Assembly (NCBI RefSeq): GCF_007989605.1
Contig: NZ_BJUL01000001.1
Span: forward strand, 1-64,000
Direction: 5' to 3'
From: Vreelandella venusta
GTDB lineage: Bacteria; Pseudomonadota; Gammaproteobacteria; Pseudomonadales; Halomonadaceae
DNA length: 64,000 bases
The position numbers and the translations under genes were made by a program. The notes below the pieces were generated by a model, which searched no databases, was not told the origin of the DNA, and saw nothing but the letters and a program-made list of their open reading frames with translations. Positions 38,341-46,719 of the stretch are shown in pieces. The number at the start of each line of letters is the position of its first letter. Positions within the stretch are counted from its first letter, which is position 1.

Positions 38341-38795
38341 TTTAGGAGTGGCCCCTTGTTATTGATTTGATGTGCTCGGCAGATGCCAGCGGTCGTGGCA
38401 ATGCTGTTCGGGTCAGTGCGAAAGATACGGTTAGGTAGAAAAAATGGCTATATTGGATAATTGGTATTACCAATTAGGGGTGGTTGCATGTATCGGCTTT
38501 GAACCGCTTTTTTAAATTTAACGATTTGTTTTTATTTGCTTTTAAATTTCCACAAGGCAGTAGGCCTCGCTGCAATTCATTAGACTAATAGACAGTACAG
38601 TTGCCACCTGAAAGAGCAGTACAGATCAAATGAAGGACGAGAAAGTCGCTCGCTTATTTTGCTGATATGAGGGCCTTTGGGGATGGGGGGCAGAGCAAGT
38701 AAAACCGATTACTTGCGTCCTTGGTGGCTTAAGCCCATTGTTATCGGCGCATGTTGGGTTTTAACCACGTTGCTAATTACAAGGAGGCCGTTACA
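38341..38795. promoter_or_regulatory. Divergent intergenic region lldP / GST
   Basis: About 455 bases with no supported gene. It contains the 17-bp operator described at 38459-38475 and must hold the leftward lldP promoter and a rightward promoter for the GST gene. The AT-rich stretch 38505-38560 has no confident hexamers. Confidence 0.5.
38459..38475. promoter_or_regulatory. GntR-type (PdhR/LldR/GlcC-like) operator upstream of lldP-glcDEFG
   Basis: AATTGGTATTACCAATT is a perfect 8-bp inverted repeat about a central T. It matches the ATTGGT-N3-ACCAAT consensus read by the PdhR/LldR/GlcC group of FCD-type GntR regulators. No such regulator gene is adjacent. Confidence 0.7.
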
Positions 38796-39488
38796 GTGGC
38801 AATAACTCTTTATGACTTATGCGGGCGTGATGAACGCTTACGCTTTTCTCCCTATTGCTGGCGTGTTCGTATGGCTCTGGCACACAAAGGGCTGGAATAT
38901 ACGACAGTTCCTTGGCGTTTTCTTGATAAAGAGGCACTTGCCTTTGCCGACTACGACAAAGTGCCGGTGCTAACCGATGGTGACACGGTTGTCACTGACA
39001 GCTTTGAAATCATGCGCTACTTAGATAAGGCTTACCCTGCAAATCCTGTGTTGGGAGAAGGAGTGAGCTATCAGCGAGTCCACTTTTTTAAGCTTTATAT
39101 TGATCGTAGCGTTACCCCGGCACTTTTTCGCACAGTCGCGCTGGATTTATTGGCCGCCATACACCCTGATGACCGCAGCTACTTCCGAGAGACCCGTGAA
39201 GCCCGCTTTGGTATGCGTTTAGAAGACGTCAATAACCCGGAGCAGGGGCGAGTTCAGTTGAAAAAACTGCTGGCTCCTGTACGTGATCAGCTTCGGAGCA
39301 GCCCATTTTTAGATGGTGAAACACCCAGTGGAGCAGATTATCTACTATTTGGCAGCATGATGTGGGCATATACCGTGTCACTTGAGCCATTAGTTGATGC
39401 TAATGATCCGGTTGATGAGTGGTTTAAGCGTATGCTGGAGGTGCATGAGGCGGTTGCGGGTAAGGCCATTACTATTCGTGATCTATAG
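38796..39488 (+). CDS. Glutathione S-transferase family protein (beta-etherase-like)
   Basis: 230-aa GST. The thioredoxin-like N-domain has the redox/GSH region RFSPYCWRVRMAL and VPVLTDGDTVVTDSFEIMRYL, including the cis-Pro and the DS pair that binds the glutamyl part. The helical C-domain follows. The SPYCWR context is typical of the LigE/beta-etherase-like group. The substrate is unknown. The start is the GTG at 38796, with AAGGAGG nine bases upstream. An in-frame ATG at 38751 lacks one. Confidence 0.82.
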   Translation: MAITLYDLCGRDERLRFSPYCWRVRMALAHKGLEYTTVPWRFLDKEALAFADYDKVPVLTDGDTVVTDSFEIMRYLDKAYPANPVLGEGVSYQRVHFFKLYIDRSVTPALFRTVALDLLAAIHPDDRSYFRETREARFGMRLEDVNNPEQGRVQLKKLLAPVRDQLRSSPFLDGETPSGADYLLFGSMMWAYTVSLEPLVDANDPVDEWFKRMLEVHEAVAGKAITIRDL

Positions 39489-39493
39489 TGTGT

Positions 39494-39514
39494 CAGGCGG
39501 CATAATGCCGCCTG
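39494..39514 (+). terminator. Hairpin after the GST gene
   Basis: CAGGCGGCA (39494-39502) pairs with TGCCGCCTG (39506-39514) around TAA, with TATCCATTTTA after. It begins 5 bases after the stop. Confidence 0.7.
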
Positions 39515-39875
39515 TATCCATTTTATGGACGAGGAGAGCCACGCAAGCGGCTTAACCTAAGGCGTTGGCTTGATGTGATGAAGCTGTACAGCCCCCGCTG
39601 TTCAAAAAGCTTATTCTTTGATCGAATACGTCAATTCGCAAGCGGGATGAAAAATAGCTGAGTAGGCACGTAACTATCTGTTTGGCAATCGCTAAGTAAT
39701 CATTGCTGGGTTGATGTGATTGCTGCCTTGAATCGCTAGTGGCAATGTTATTTAAAAAATCATGTTGCGCTGCACAAAAAGCACTGCTAGCTTTGTTGTT
39801 AGTAAAGGCAACCGCCTGATCATCGACCGCTTATCGATGCGTGTCGAATCGCTAGCTCAGTAAGGAGATTATGTG
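39515..39875 (+). promoter_or_regulatory. Phasin upstream region with a TTGCGCTGCACAA dyad
   Basis: About 360 bases without a gene. At 39765-39777 there is an imperfect dyad TTGCGCTGCACAA (TTGYGCWGCRCAA), about 100 bases before the phasin start. It is a candidate PhaR-type operator, by analogy with phasin promoters regulated by PhaR. Nothing else was recognised. Confidence 0.35.
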
Positions 39876-40232
39876 ATGAACAAGGCCGCAGAGAAATCCA
39901 CCCAGCAGTTTGAGTCTGTCTTTGTATCGCCAATGCGTTCTTATACCCTGGCGGCGCTTGATTATTATCAGCAAGTTGTCAGCGCGCAGATGGATGCAGC
40001 ACGTGCATACTCTGACATGACGGTTGCCCAGGCGCGCACATGGTTAGACGTTAAAGATGCCGACAGCTTTAAAAAAGCCATGGAAAGCCAGCAAAAAACA
40101 GCTTCTGACCTGATGGAGCGCATGAAAGGGGACTCTGAAAAAGTCACCTCCATTAGCCAAAACTTTATGCAAGAGAGCCAGAAAATGGCGGAAGAGACCA
40201 CAAAAAAAGCCGTGGAAACCGCTAAGCAGTAA
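39876..40232 (+). CDS. Phasin family protein
   Basis: 118-aa helical amphipathic protein of the phasin family, coating polyhydroxyalkanoate granules. The pattern FVSPMRSYTLAALDYYQQVVSAQ...MTVAQARTWLDVKDADSFKKAMESQQ and a Lys/Glu-rich coiled tail ending AVETAKQ are typical. The ATG at 39876 has AAGGAG eight bases upstream. A GTG at 39873 is also in frame. No PHA synthase or PhaR gene is nearby. Isolated phasin genes are common in Halomonas. Confidence 0.85.
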   Translation: MNKAAEKSTQQFESVFVSPMRSYTLAALDYYQQVVSAQMDAARAYSDMTVAQARTWLDVKDADSFKKAMESQQKTASDLMERMKGDSEKVTSISQNFMQESQKMAEETTKKAVETAKQ

Positions 40233-40295
40233 TCTATTTTGCATGGTATAAGCGACTGGTAATAAACGATCAGACGCGAGTAATTGATCGATGAG

Positions 40296-40324
40296 ATGCC
40301 GCACCGTCAGGTGCGGCATTTTTT
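40296..40324 (+). terminator. Terminator after the phasin gene
   Basis: ATGCCGCACC (40296-40305) pairs with GGTGCGGCAT (40310-40319) and TTTTT follows. It is strong on the plus strand and lies between convergent phasin and uraD genes. Confidence 0.93.
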
Positions 40325-40414
40325 GTCTATATACATTTTAAAGCGTTGTAAGACGTTATTTCTGCAATTAAAAAAGAGTGGCTATAGCGCTGGCGTTTTC
40401 CTGCTGATTGCCCG

Positions 40415-40957
40415 TTACAACGGCTGTTCAGCCCGGACATTCAGCCTGAAGCGGGCAATACGAATAATCTCCTTAATTGCTGTCTCGCGCTCTTCAGCTA
40501 AATCATTGTGTAAGCGTGTTTCAAACGCCGCCAAAATGGCGTGGCGATCCAGCCCCTTCACAGCAATGACGAACGGGAAGCCAAATTTTTCTTTGTAAGC
40601 AGCATTGAGTTGTTCGAAGCGAGCAAACTCTTCAGGCGTACATTGATCTAGCCCAGCGCCTGCTTGCTCGCGTGTAGAGTCTTGAGTCAGCTCACCCGAC
40701 ATCGCCGCTTTGCCTGCTAAGTCAGGGTGGGCCTGAATAACCGCAATTTGCTGTTCAGGTGTGGCCCGCTGCAGCATAAGTCCCATCAGGTCAGCTAGCG
40801 CATCCGGCGCGTCATGCGCATTGCTTAACCCTTCTTTCCAGGCAGCTTCCGCCACCCAGGGAGAGTGCTCATATACATCGCCGTAATGTTGGGTAAAGGT
40901 TTCTAAGCTGCATGTGCTAGGAGCGGGCGAAAGGGTAAGTGATGTTGAGGTAGCCAC
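40415..40957 (-). CDS. uraD: OHCU decarboxylase
   Basis: 2-oxo-4-hydroxy-4-carboxy-5-ureidoimidazoline decarboxylase, which turns the UraH product into (S)-allantoin. The 180-aa protein shows the family pattern: HYGDVYEHSPWVAEAAW at the N-terminus with the catalytic-type His, PDLAGKAAMSGELT with the conserved GKAA, and the FPFVIAVKG motif. It starts at a GTG (40957) with GGAG upstream and is divergent from uraH, sharing the gap with an operator-like palindrome. Confidence 0.94.
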   Translation of the reverse strand: MATSTSLTLSPAPSTCSLETFTQHYGDVYEHSPWVAEAAWKEGLSNAHDAPDALADLMGLMLQRATPEQQIAVIQAHPDLAGKAAMSGELTQDSTREQAGAGLDQCTPEEFARFEQLNAAYKEKFGFPFVIAVKGLDRHAILAAFETRLHNDLAEERETAIKEIIRIARFRLNVRAEQPL

Positions 40958-40989
40958 TAAATTTCTCCAGTATGTTTAATCATGGGAAT

Positions 40990-41001
40990 ACTGTATACAA
41001 T
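40990..41001. promoter_or_regulatory. TGTATACA palindrome between uraD and uraH
   Basis: ACTGTATACAAT contains a perfect TGTATACA core and lies 33 bases upstream of uraD. The same core occurs before the racemase and puuE genes, suggesting a common operator, probably of the GntR regulator at 42795. Confidence 0.65.
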
Positions 41002-41051
41002 AAATGGTATCAACGGTACTCTTTGACCGATAGGTTAAGTCGGTCAGCTGT

Positions 41052-41113
41052 TATCAACAACAGTTACCAACAACTAGTATCAACAACTAGTATCAACAAC
41101 AGTCAACAACAAC
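41052..41113 (+). repeat. 13-bp tandem repeat upstream of uraH
   Basis: About five imperfect units of TATCAACAACTAG start at 41052, 41065, 41078, 41091 and 41103. The array ends about 20 bases before the uraH start, next to the AAGGAG at 41124-41129, so it lies in the leader or core promoter. Confidence 0.8.
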
Positions 41114-41134
41114 GGTGATTATTAAGGAGTTGCT

Positions 41135-41488
41135 ATGGGACGCTTAACGACTCACGTACTCGATACCGCTAAAGGACAGCCCGGTCAGGGTATTACCATT
41201 GACGTGTTTCGCCTCGCAGGCACCACGCGCGAACACCTGGGCAGTGTGATTACTAACAGCGACGGTCGTTGTGACGCGCCTATCTTAGAGGGTGATGCCC
41301 TTACAGTAGGCGAGTACGAGCTGGTTTTCCACGCGGGTGACTACTTGCGCGCCCAGGGTATAGCTTCTCAAGAGCCGCGCTTTTTGGACGTGATTCCTTT
41401 ACGTTTTGGCGTTGCGGATGCCAGCCAGCACTACCATGTGCCGTTACTGCTATCCCCTTATAGTTACTCTACCTACCGCGGTAGCTAG
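41135..41488 (+). CDS. uraH: 5-hydroxyisourate hydrolase
   Basis: 117-aa transthyretin-related hydrolase converting 5-hydroxyisourate to OHCU. It starts [19 protein letters not shown] (catalytic His in the THVLD motif) and ends with the diagnostic C-terminal tetrapeptide YRGS. There is no signal peptide, so it is cytoplasmic. AAGGAG lies five bases before the ATG. puuD follows after about 80 bases, and uraD is divergent. Confidence 0.96.
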   Translation: MGRLTTHVLDTAKGQPGQGITIDVFRLAGTTREHLGSVITNSDGRCDAPILEGDALTVGEYELVFHAGDYLRAQGIASQEPRFLDVIPLRFGVADASQHYHVPLLLSPYSYSTYRGS

Positions 41489-41570
41489 AGCTTGGCTATC
41501 TTTTTGTCGATTTTTGCCTAGCCTGACGTTCGCTCGCTGAGTTACCAGGTAAACCTGCTAGGATGTGTTT

Positions 41571-42770
41571 ATGCAAACATATATTGTTGATTTTGCTAAC
41601 TTGTTGTTACGCTGGCTGCACGTCATAGCAGCCATTGCCTGGATCGGTGAGTCGATCTATTTTGTCATGCTAGATAATGGCTTAAGAACGCCCAAAGCCG
41701 CTGAAGATCGTGAAAAAGGCGTCTTTGGAGAGATGTGGGCCGTGCATGGTGGTGGTTTCTACCATAATCAAAAGTATGCTACCGCGCCTGCCAAGCTGCC
41801 GAATGACCTCCATTGGTCGTTCTGGAAAGCCTATACGACGTGGCTATCGGGTTTTGCCTTGTTCGTTATTCTCTATATGGCAAACCCGGGCTTCTATCTA
41901 GTTAACCCCAACAGCAACTGGGCGTGGGCGGCGAGTATGACAGGCTGGCAGGCCAATCTACTGGCGTTGGCCTTCTTGCTCGGCGGTTGGGTGGTTTATA
42001 ACGAACTCTGTAAACGTATAAGTCCTAACATGAACCGCGACGGCCTTCTCAGCGTTGCCGTTGCGCTGATGATGATAGTCGTCGCCTATTTAAGCACCCA
42101 GATGTTCACAGGACGTGCCGCCTTCCTATTAACCGGGGCTGTGATGGCCACCGCCATGTCCGCCAACGTGTTCTTTTGGATTATTCCTGGCCAGCGCCGC
42201 ATGGTGAAAGCCATGAAGGCAGGTGAAGCGCCTAATCCTTTGGATGGTAAGCGGGGCAAGCAGCGTTCGGTACATAACACCTACTTTACGTTGCCGGTAG
42301 TGCTATTGATGGTGAGTAATCACTACTCTTTCATCTACTCCCATGAGCTTTCCTGGGTGGTCATGGTACTGTTTATTTTTGCTGGTGCCCTTATTAGGCA
42401 ATTCTTTGTATTAATGCACGCAGGAAAAACGCAACCAGCCTATCCTGCCGTAGGGATAGGGCTTATTCTATTAGCGTTTTGGGTAGCCGCACCAAGCCCA
42501 GGGGCTGGTAATGCGAGTGCCTCAGGCACGCCTAGCCAAGCCCAAATTTCCGGGTTAATTGATCAGCATTGTAGTCAATGCCATGCTCGCAACCCTGAGC
42601 ATGCCGGTTTTTCAGCGCCGCCTGCTGGCTACGCGTTTGATACTTGGGATGAAATTCTGGGTCATCAAGCGCAAATTAAGCAAGTTGTCGCGAGTCGCTA
42701 TATGCCACTTGGCAACATCACCAACATGAGTGATGAAGAGCGCGATAGTATTGCCGCGTGGGAGGAGTGA
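41571..42770 (+). CDS. puuD: Membrane urate hydroxylase PuuD
   Basis: 399-aa membrane protein that oxidises urate to 5-hydroxyisourate. The family has about eight helices and a fused C-terminal cytochrome c domain. The start LLRWLHVIAAIAWIGESIYFVMLD holds a conserved His, and the C-terminus has one heme c site, CSQCHA, at about residues 326-331 after a Gly/Ala/Ser linker. Electrons probably go to the respiratory chain. I chose ATG 41571 over the in-frame GTG at 41565. It replaces soluble urate oxidase or HpxO in this pathway. Confidence 0.93.
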   Translation: MQTYIVDFANLLLRWLHVIAAIAWIGESIYFVMLDNGLRTPKAAEDREKGVFGEMWAVHGGGFYHNQKYATAPAKLPNDLHWSFWKAYTTWLSGFALFVILYMANPGFYLVNPNSNWAWAASMTGWQANLLALAFLLGGWVVYNELCKRISPNMNRDGLLSVAVALMMIVVAYLSTQMFTGRAAFLLTGAVMATAMSANVFFWIIPGQRRMVKAMKAGEAPNPLDGKRGKQRSVHNTYFTLPVVLLMVSNHYSFIYSHELSWVVMVLFIFAGALIRQFFVLMHAGKTQPAYPAVGIGLILLAFWVAAPSPGAGNASASGTPSQAQISGLIDQHCSQCHARNPEHAGFSAPPAGYAFDTWDEILGHQAQIKQVVASRYMPLGNITNMSDEERDSIAAWEE

Positions 42771-42794
42771 TTAAAATCGCAGACAGGAGACCCT

Positions 42795-43511
42795 ATGAGT
42801 GATGCGCAGGCGGCGTTAAAGCAAAGACCCGCAGAAAAAGAAGGCGAGGAGCGTCACGAGTCAATCTATCGCGCGGTTAGCGACGCCATTGTAGAGCAGC
42901 GGCTAAAACCGGGTGCTCGGCTGCGCGAAGACGCCTTGTCAGACGTCTTTGGCATTAGCCGTACCGGTATTCGTAAAATCTTGCAGCGCTTAGCATTAGA
43001 ACAGTTGGTAACGCTCACACCACGTCGGGGAGCCAGCGTGACACGGCCTACCGCCGAAGAGGCCAAGGATGTGTTCGACGCACGCCAGATGATTGAGTGT
43101 GGGCTGATGCCTGATGTGGCCAGGCGGGTTGGAGAGAAAGAGGCCGCTGAACTACGCGAGATGGCTCGTCAGGAGCGTCAAGCGTTGCGCAACGGTCAAC
43201 AGAGCGTTGCTATCCGCCTGTCAGCTGACTTTCACGTGCGCCTTGCCCAGCTATCGGGTAATGCAACCCTTGCTGAGTTTGTTGAACGTCTGTGCTCACG
43301 CTCGTCGTTGATTCTGGCGGTTTACGGTCATCGTGGCCACTTAGGCTGCGAATCCCATGATCACGATGATTTAATCGGCTATCTGGAAGCGGGCAATGGT
43401 GAGCGTGCGAAAGCGTTTATGAGCCGCCATCTTAAAGCGATTGAAGCATCACTCTCGATGGTTGAAGAAGAAGAGAATGTGCCAGACCTGCAGCAAATTT
43501 TTGGTGGTTAA
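42795..43511 (+). CDS. GntR/FCD family transcriptional regulator of urate catabolism
   Basis: 238-aa regulator. An N-terminal winged HTH (about 25-90: VSDAIVEQRLKPGARLREDAL...FGISRTGIRKILQRLALE) and an FCD effector domain (about 95-225, with the metal-type residues in LSADFHVRLAQLSGN and HDDLIGYLEAGN) are clear. It is 24 bases after puuD, probably in one operon with uraH-puuD. GntR/FCD proteins commonly bind TGTATACA-type palindromes, three of which lie in this island, so autogenous control of the urate genes is inferred. Confidence 0.88.
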   Translation: MSDAQAALKQRPAEKEGEERHESIYRAVSDAIVEQRLKPGARLREDALSDVFGISRTGIRKILQRLALEQLVTLTPRRGASVTRPTAEEAKDVFDARQMIECGLMPDVARRVGEKEAAELREMARQERQALRNGQQSVAIRLSADFHVRLAQLSGNATLAEFVERLCSRSSLILAVYGHRGHLGCESHDHDDLIGYLEAGNGERAKAFMSRHLKAIEASLSMVEEEENVPDLQQIFGG

Positions 43512-43540
43512 GCAGGTTAAGTAGTGAAATATAAGCAGTG

Positions 43541-43570
43541 AAAAGCCCAGGCCTTTAGGCCTGGGCTTTT
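43541..43570. terminator. Bidirectional terminator between gntR and the NCS1 gene
   Basis: AAAAGCCCAGGCC (43541-43553) pairs with GGCCTGGGCTTTT (43558-43570) around TTTA. The A and T arms give U-tracts in both directions, fitting the convergent genes. Confidence 0.93.
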
Positions 43571-43605
43571 TTGTGGAGCTAGCAAGTTTAATGCTGTGTG
43601 AGTAC

Positions 43606-45072
43606 TTACACCGCAGGTGCTGGGGCGGCCTTGAACTGGCGCATTAAGCCAAAATAGAACAGCCCACCTAACCCCGCGCCAATCAGCCACCCATAGCCGC
43701 CAAGGCTTTCGAACGCGGGCACGACAACCGTAGAGAGTGAAAATAACGCTGCACTGCCGAAAGCAACCAATGCACGGCTATTCCAGCCATTAACGTAGTA
43801 GTAGGCGCCACTGGGCGCTGAGGAGAATAGCTCTTGCATATTAAGGTGTTGGCGTTTGATCAGGTAGTAATCCACCACAATGATGCCGTAAAACGGAGCC
43901 ACAATGGCACCTAGCGCGTTAACGAAACCAGGTACGCCGATTTGGCTAATCACTGAAATCCATAGCGCACCCACAAAGAAGGCAATCACTGCGGTAATTA
44001 GGCCACCCATTTTAAAACTGATTTTGCTGGGAAACAGGTTGGCCAGGTCGTAAGCCGGCGGAATAAAGTTAGCCACCAAGTTGATGCCTACGGTGGCCGC
44101 GAAGAAGGTGAGGGCAGCCACAATGGTCAATGGTAACGAATCAACACGCTCAACAATGTCGGCGGGATTGGTTAGTGCATCTCCAAATAGTACCAATGTG
44201 CCAGCCGTAATGATTAACGCAATAAACGAGAAAAAGGCGACGTTAAGCGGCAAGCCTAGCAAGTTGCCAAGTTTCATTTGGCGCTCAGTTTTGACAAAAC
44301 GAGTGAAATCGCCAAAGTTAATCACTACCGCAGCAAAGTAGGCCACCATGGTGCCAACAATGGCTAGAAATGCCCCAAGACTACTGCCACTTTGCTCGCC
44401 GCTACCGCTAAAAATAGTGCTCACTGCGGGTAGTAGTTCACTTCCGGCTTGGAACCATACAACGATCATCAGTACGACCATCACTACATAAACCAGCGGC
44501 CCTGCCCAGTTTAGAAAGTGTTTGATGCGCTCAATGCCTTGCCAGAAAATGGCAATTTGAAATAGCCAGACAATCACGAAAGACAGCCAAGCGACCCCCG
44601 AAAGGCCCAGAAAAGTGCTGCCATTGCCAGCCCCAAACAGGGCTGTGATGAGCAGCGCTACAGCCGTTGAGGCAAAGTAAGTCTGTACGCCGTACCAAAA
44701 AATGCCAACGATCGCGCGTAACATCGCTGGCAGGTTAGCCCCCCGCACTCCCATGCTGGCGCGAACCATAACAGGAAAAGGGATACCGTATTTGACACTC
44801 GGTTTTCCGGTCAGGTTGACCAGAAACATGACAATGACACCGGCTAGAATGATGGCTGCCATTACAGCCCAGCCATTCAGTCCGTAAGACAGAAATAGCG
44901 ATGCCGCCAGCGTGTAGCCAAACAGGCTTTGAATGTCATTCGACCATACGTTGAAAATTTCAAACGCGCCCCAGTTACGGTCTTGGGGCTTTAAAGGCGC
45001 AAGGTCTTCATTGTAAAGAGTGGGATCAATTTGCTTTATATCAAGATCACTACTAGATGGCTGCTTATTCAT
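43606..45072 (-). CDS. NCS1 family nucleobase/allantoin-type permease
   Basis: 488-aa membrane symporter with about 12 helices. The N-terminal region DPTLYNEDLAPLKPQDRNWGAFEIFNVWSNDIQSL contains the NCS1 hallmark (N-W and W-x-N motifs), as in PucI/Mhp1-like carriers of uracil, allantoin or hydantoin. Position in the urate island suggests urate, allantoin or hydantoin uptake. I chose ATG 45072 (MNKQPSS). It lies 67 bases after a second, distinct NCS1 gene. Confidence 0.87.
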   Translation of the reverse strand: MNKQPSSSDLDIKQIDPTLYNEDLAPLKPQDRNWGAFEIFNVWSNDIQSLFGYTLAASLFLSYGLNGWAVMAAIILAGVIVMFLVNLTGKPSVKYGIPFPVMVRASMGVRGANLPAMLRAIVGIFWYGVQTYFASTAVALLITALFGAGNGSTFLGLSGVAWLSFVIVWLFQIAIFWQGIERIKHFLNWAGPLVYVVMVVLMIVVWFQAGSELLPAVSTIFSGSGEQSGSSLGAFLAIVGTMVAYFAAVVINFGDFTRFVKTERQMKLGNLLGLPLNVAFFSFIALIITAGTLVLFGDALTNPADIVERVDSLPLTIVAALTFFAATVGINLVANFIPPAYDLANLFPSKISFKMGGLITAVIAFFVGALWISVISQIGVPGFVNALGAIVAPFYGIIVVDYYLIKRQHLNMQELFSSAPSGAYYYVNGWNSRALVAFGSAALFSLSTVVVPAFESLGGYGWLIGAGLGGLFYFGLMRQFKAAPAPAV

Positions 45073-45139
45073 GGTTAACGCTCTCTTGTCGGAAGCGATT
45101 GCCTGCCACGTATCGTGAGCAGGCAAATACGCATCATGG

Positions 45140-46510
45140 TTACTGTGTAAAACGCTGGCAGGCAGGCCAATGCTTCATCAGTAGGTAATAGCTCAACCCG
45201 GCAGGAATAAGGCTGGCGTACCATGAGATTGAAGAGAATGTTAGCGCGGCCACAATGCCGACTACCGTGGCAATTAAGGCGGCTTTGTTGATGCCTTGAT
45301 AGGGGCCAGAAGGGTCGTATAGTTTACTAATGTCCAGTGTGCGACGGCGGATGACGTAGTAATCGACGACGAGAATGGCAAAGATAGGCCCAAGAAACGC
45401 TGAGTACGTTTGCACGAATAGCTGCAAACCTGCAGCCGACTCAGGCTGAACAAGTTTCCATGGGAAAGTGGCAAATGCCAGTAGGCCTACAATAACGGTA
45501 GCGACTGGAAACTTAAGTTTAAAGACGTCCATTAACACGTAGGTGGGGGGCACCACATTATTCAGTACGTTCGTGGTGACCTGTGCAAAGGCGATGAATA
45601 GCAGTGTGGTCATTAGCAGTGGCGTGTTGTCCACAGCGTTAGCAAATACCTGGATGGGGTCTGCTGTGCCTGTCGCCTCTGACACCATGTAGCCAATCAA
45701 ACCCATAAATAGCGTACAGGGCAGAATCGACATGGCGTAGATCGTTGTTAATAAGCTTTGGCGGGTGCCTTTTTTGTGCTCTCGTGAGTAGTCGCTAACA
45801 TTCAGCATCATGGTGCTATAAATGCCCAGAAACAGCATGGTAGCGCTCCAGAACGGCAAGCCCCAAGAGCCCTCCATGGTCAGAATGCTGGCCGACAGCT
45901 CATCGCCGTAGCGTTGCACCGTGGCGTAGAACATATACATCAGTGAAAGCAAAATAAAGACGCTGCCGATATTCTCAAGCCATTTAATGCCCTGAAAGCC
46001 CAGCACTGATAAACCAATCTGTAAAAATTGGAAGGTAATAAAGTAGAAGATCAGGTTATCGAAGCCGAACAGTGTGGCAGACACCATATTGAGCGCGCCT
46101 GCGCCAATCCAGCTTTGAAAACCGTACCATACTACCGCCGGCACAGCCCTGACCAATCCAGGAATACGGGTGCCACTAAAGCCAAAGGCACTGCGCGCTT
46201 GCACCATAAAAGGAATGCCATATTTGTAGCCAGCTGCGCCATTAACTGCCAACGCAATACCGATCACAAAGCAGCCAATCGCTATCGCGAGTGTTGCCTG
46301 TAGTAGATTTAAGGTGCCCACCACGCTTGAGCCCATGGCAAAGGTGCCAATTGAGACGCATCCACCAAACCAGGCCAAAAAGTAGGACGTTCGTCCCATA
46401 ATTCGCGTGCTTTGTGGTGCTAGGCTTTCTGCGCCAATGGCTTTGTCATCTGTTGCAGTGTTCGCAGCGGGTGGTTCTTGTGACGTGAGAGCAGGGTTAG
46501 AGTTGCTCAT
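45140..46510 (-). CDS. NCS1 purine-cytosine permease-like protein
   Basis: 456-aa permease of the CodB-like branch of NCS1. A polar N-terminus is followed by STRIMGRTSYFLAWFGGCVSIGTFAMGSSVVG and GFSGTRIPGLVRAVPAVVWYGFQSW. The sequence clearly differs from the neighbouring NCS1 protein, so this is not a simple duplication. It is likely transcribed with that gene and with the racemase gene upstream. The substrate could be a purine base. Confidence 0.86.
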   Translation of the reverse strand: MSNSNPALTSQEPPAANTATDDKAIGAESLAPQSTRIMGRTSYFLAWFGGCVSIGTFAMGSSVVGTLNLLQATLAIAIGCFVIGIALAVNGAAGYKYGIPFMVQARSAFGFSGTRIPGLVRAVPAVVWYGFQSWIGAGALNMVSATLFGFDNLIFYFITFQFLQIGLSVLGFQGIKWLENIGSVFILLSLMYMFYATVQRYGDELSASILTMEGSWGLPFWSATMLFLGIYSTMMLNVSDYSREHKKGTRQSLLTTIYAMSILPCTLFMGLIGYMVSEATGTADPIQVFANAVDNTPLLMTTLLFIAFAQVTTNVLNNVVPPTYVLMDVFKLKFPVATVIVGLLAFATFPWKLVQPESAAGLQLFVQTYSAFLGPIFAILVVDYYVIRRRTLDISKLYDPSGPYQGINKAALIATVVGIVAALTFSSISWYASLIPAGLSYYLLMKHWPACQRFTQ

Positions 46511-46719
46511 GTTTCCGTCCTCGCAAGATTGTCGGTGTTATTGGCAGCTTGAGCGCATTACGCGCCCAAGCGATGCTTGCGGCATGGCGTGCTAACGGGA
46601 ATACAGTTATTTTTGAAGTTATTCTTTTAAGGCCTGTTTTTTTAAGATCTGTTTTTAAGATCTGTTTTAAGACCAGTCTTTTAAGTCATGACGACTACGT
46701 GTTTCTATCTAAGTAATAT
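46511..46719. other. Gap between racemase and NCS1 genes
   Basis: 209 bases with no gene. It holds a tandem TTTTAAGATCTG repeat (separate entry) next to the racemase 3' end. No terminator with a GC-rich stem and no consensus promoter was found. Confidence 0.5.
46624..46687. repeat. Tandem TTTTTAAGATCTG repeat
   Basis: Four to five imperfect 12-15-bp units (TTTTAAGGCCTG, TTTTTTTAAGATCTG, TTTTTAAGATCTG, TTTTAAGACCAG, then TCTTTTAAGTC) lie 33-96 bases downstream of the racemase stop. Confidence 0.75.

Noticed and set aside
41052..41113. Possible CRISPR-like array
   Set aside because: Units are 13 bp, directly adjoining with no spacers; it is a simple tandem repeat, as are those at 46624 and 55841.
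43606..46510. Recent tandem duplication of an NCS1 permease
   Set aside because: The two proteins share the family fold but their sequences are widely different, so they are distinct branches rather than a recent duplicate.
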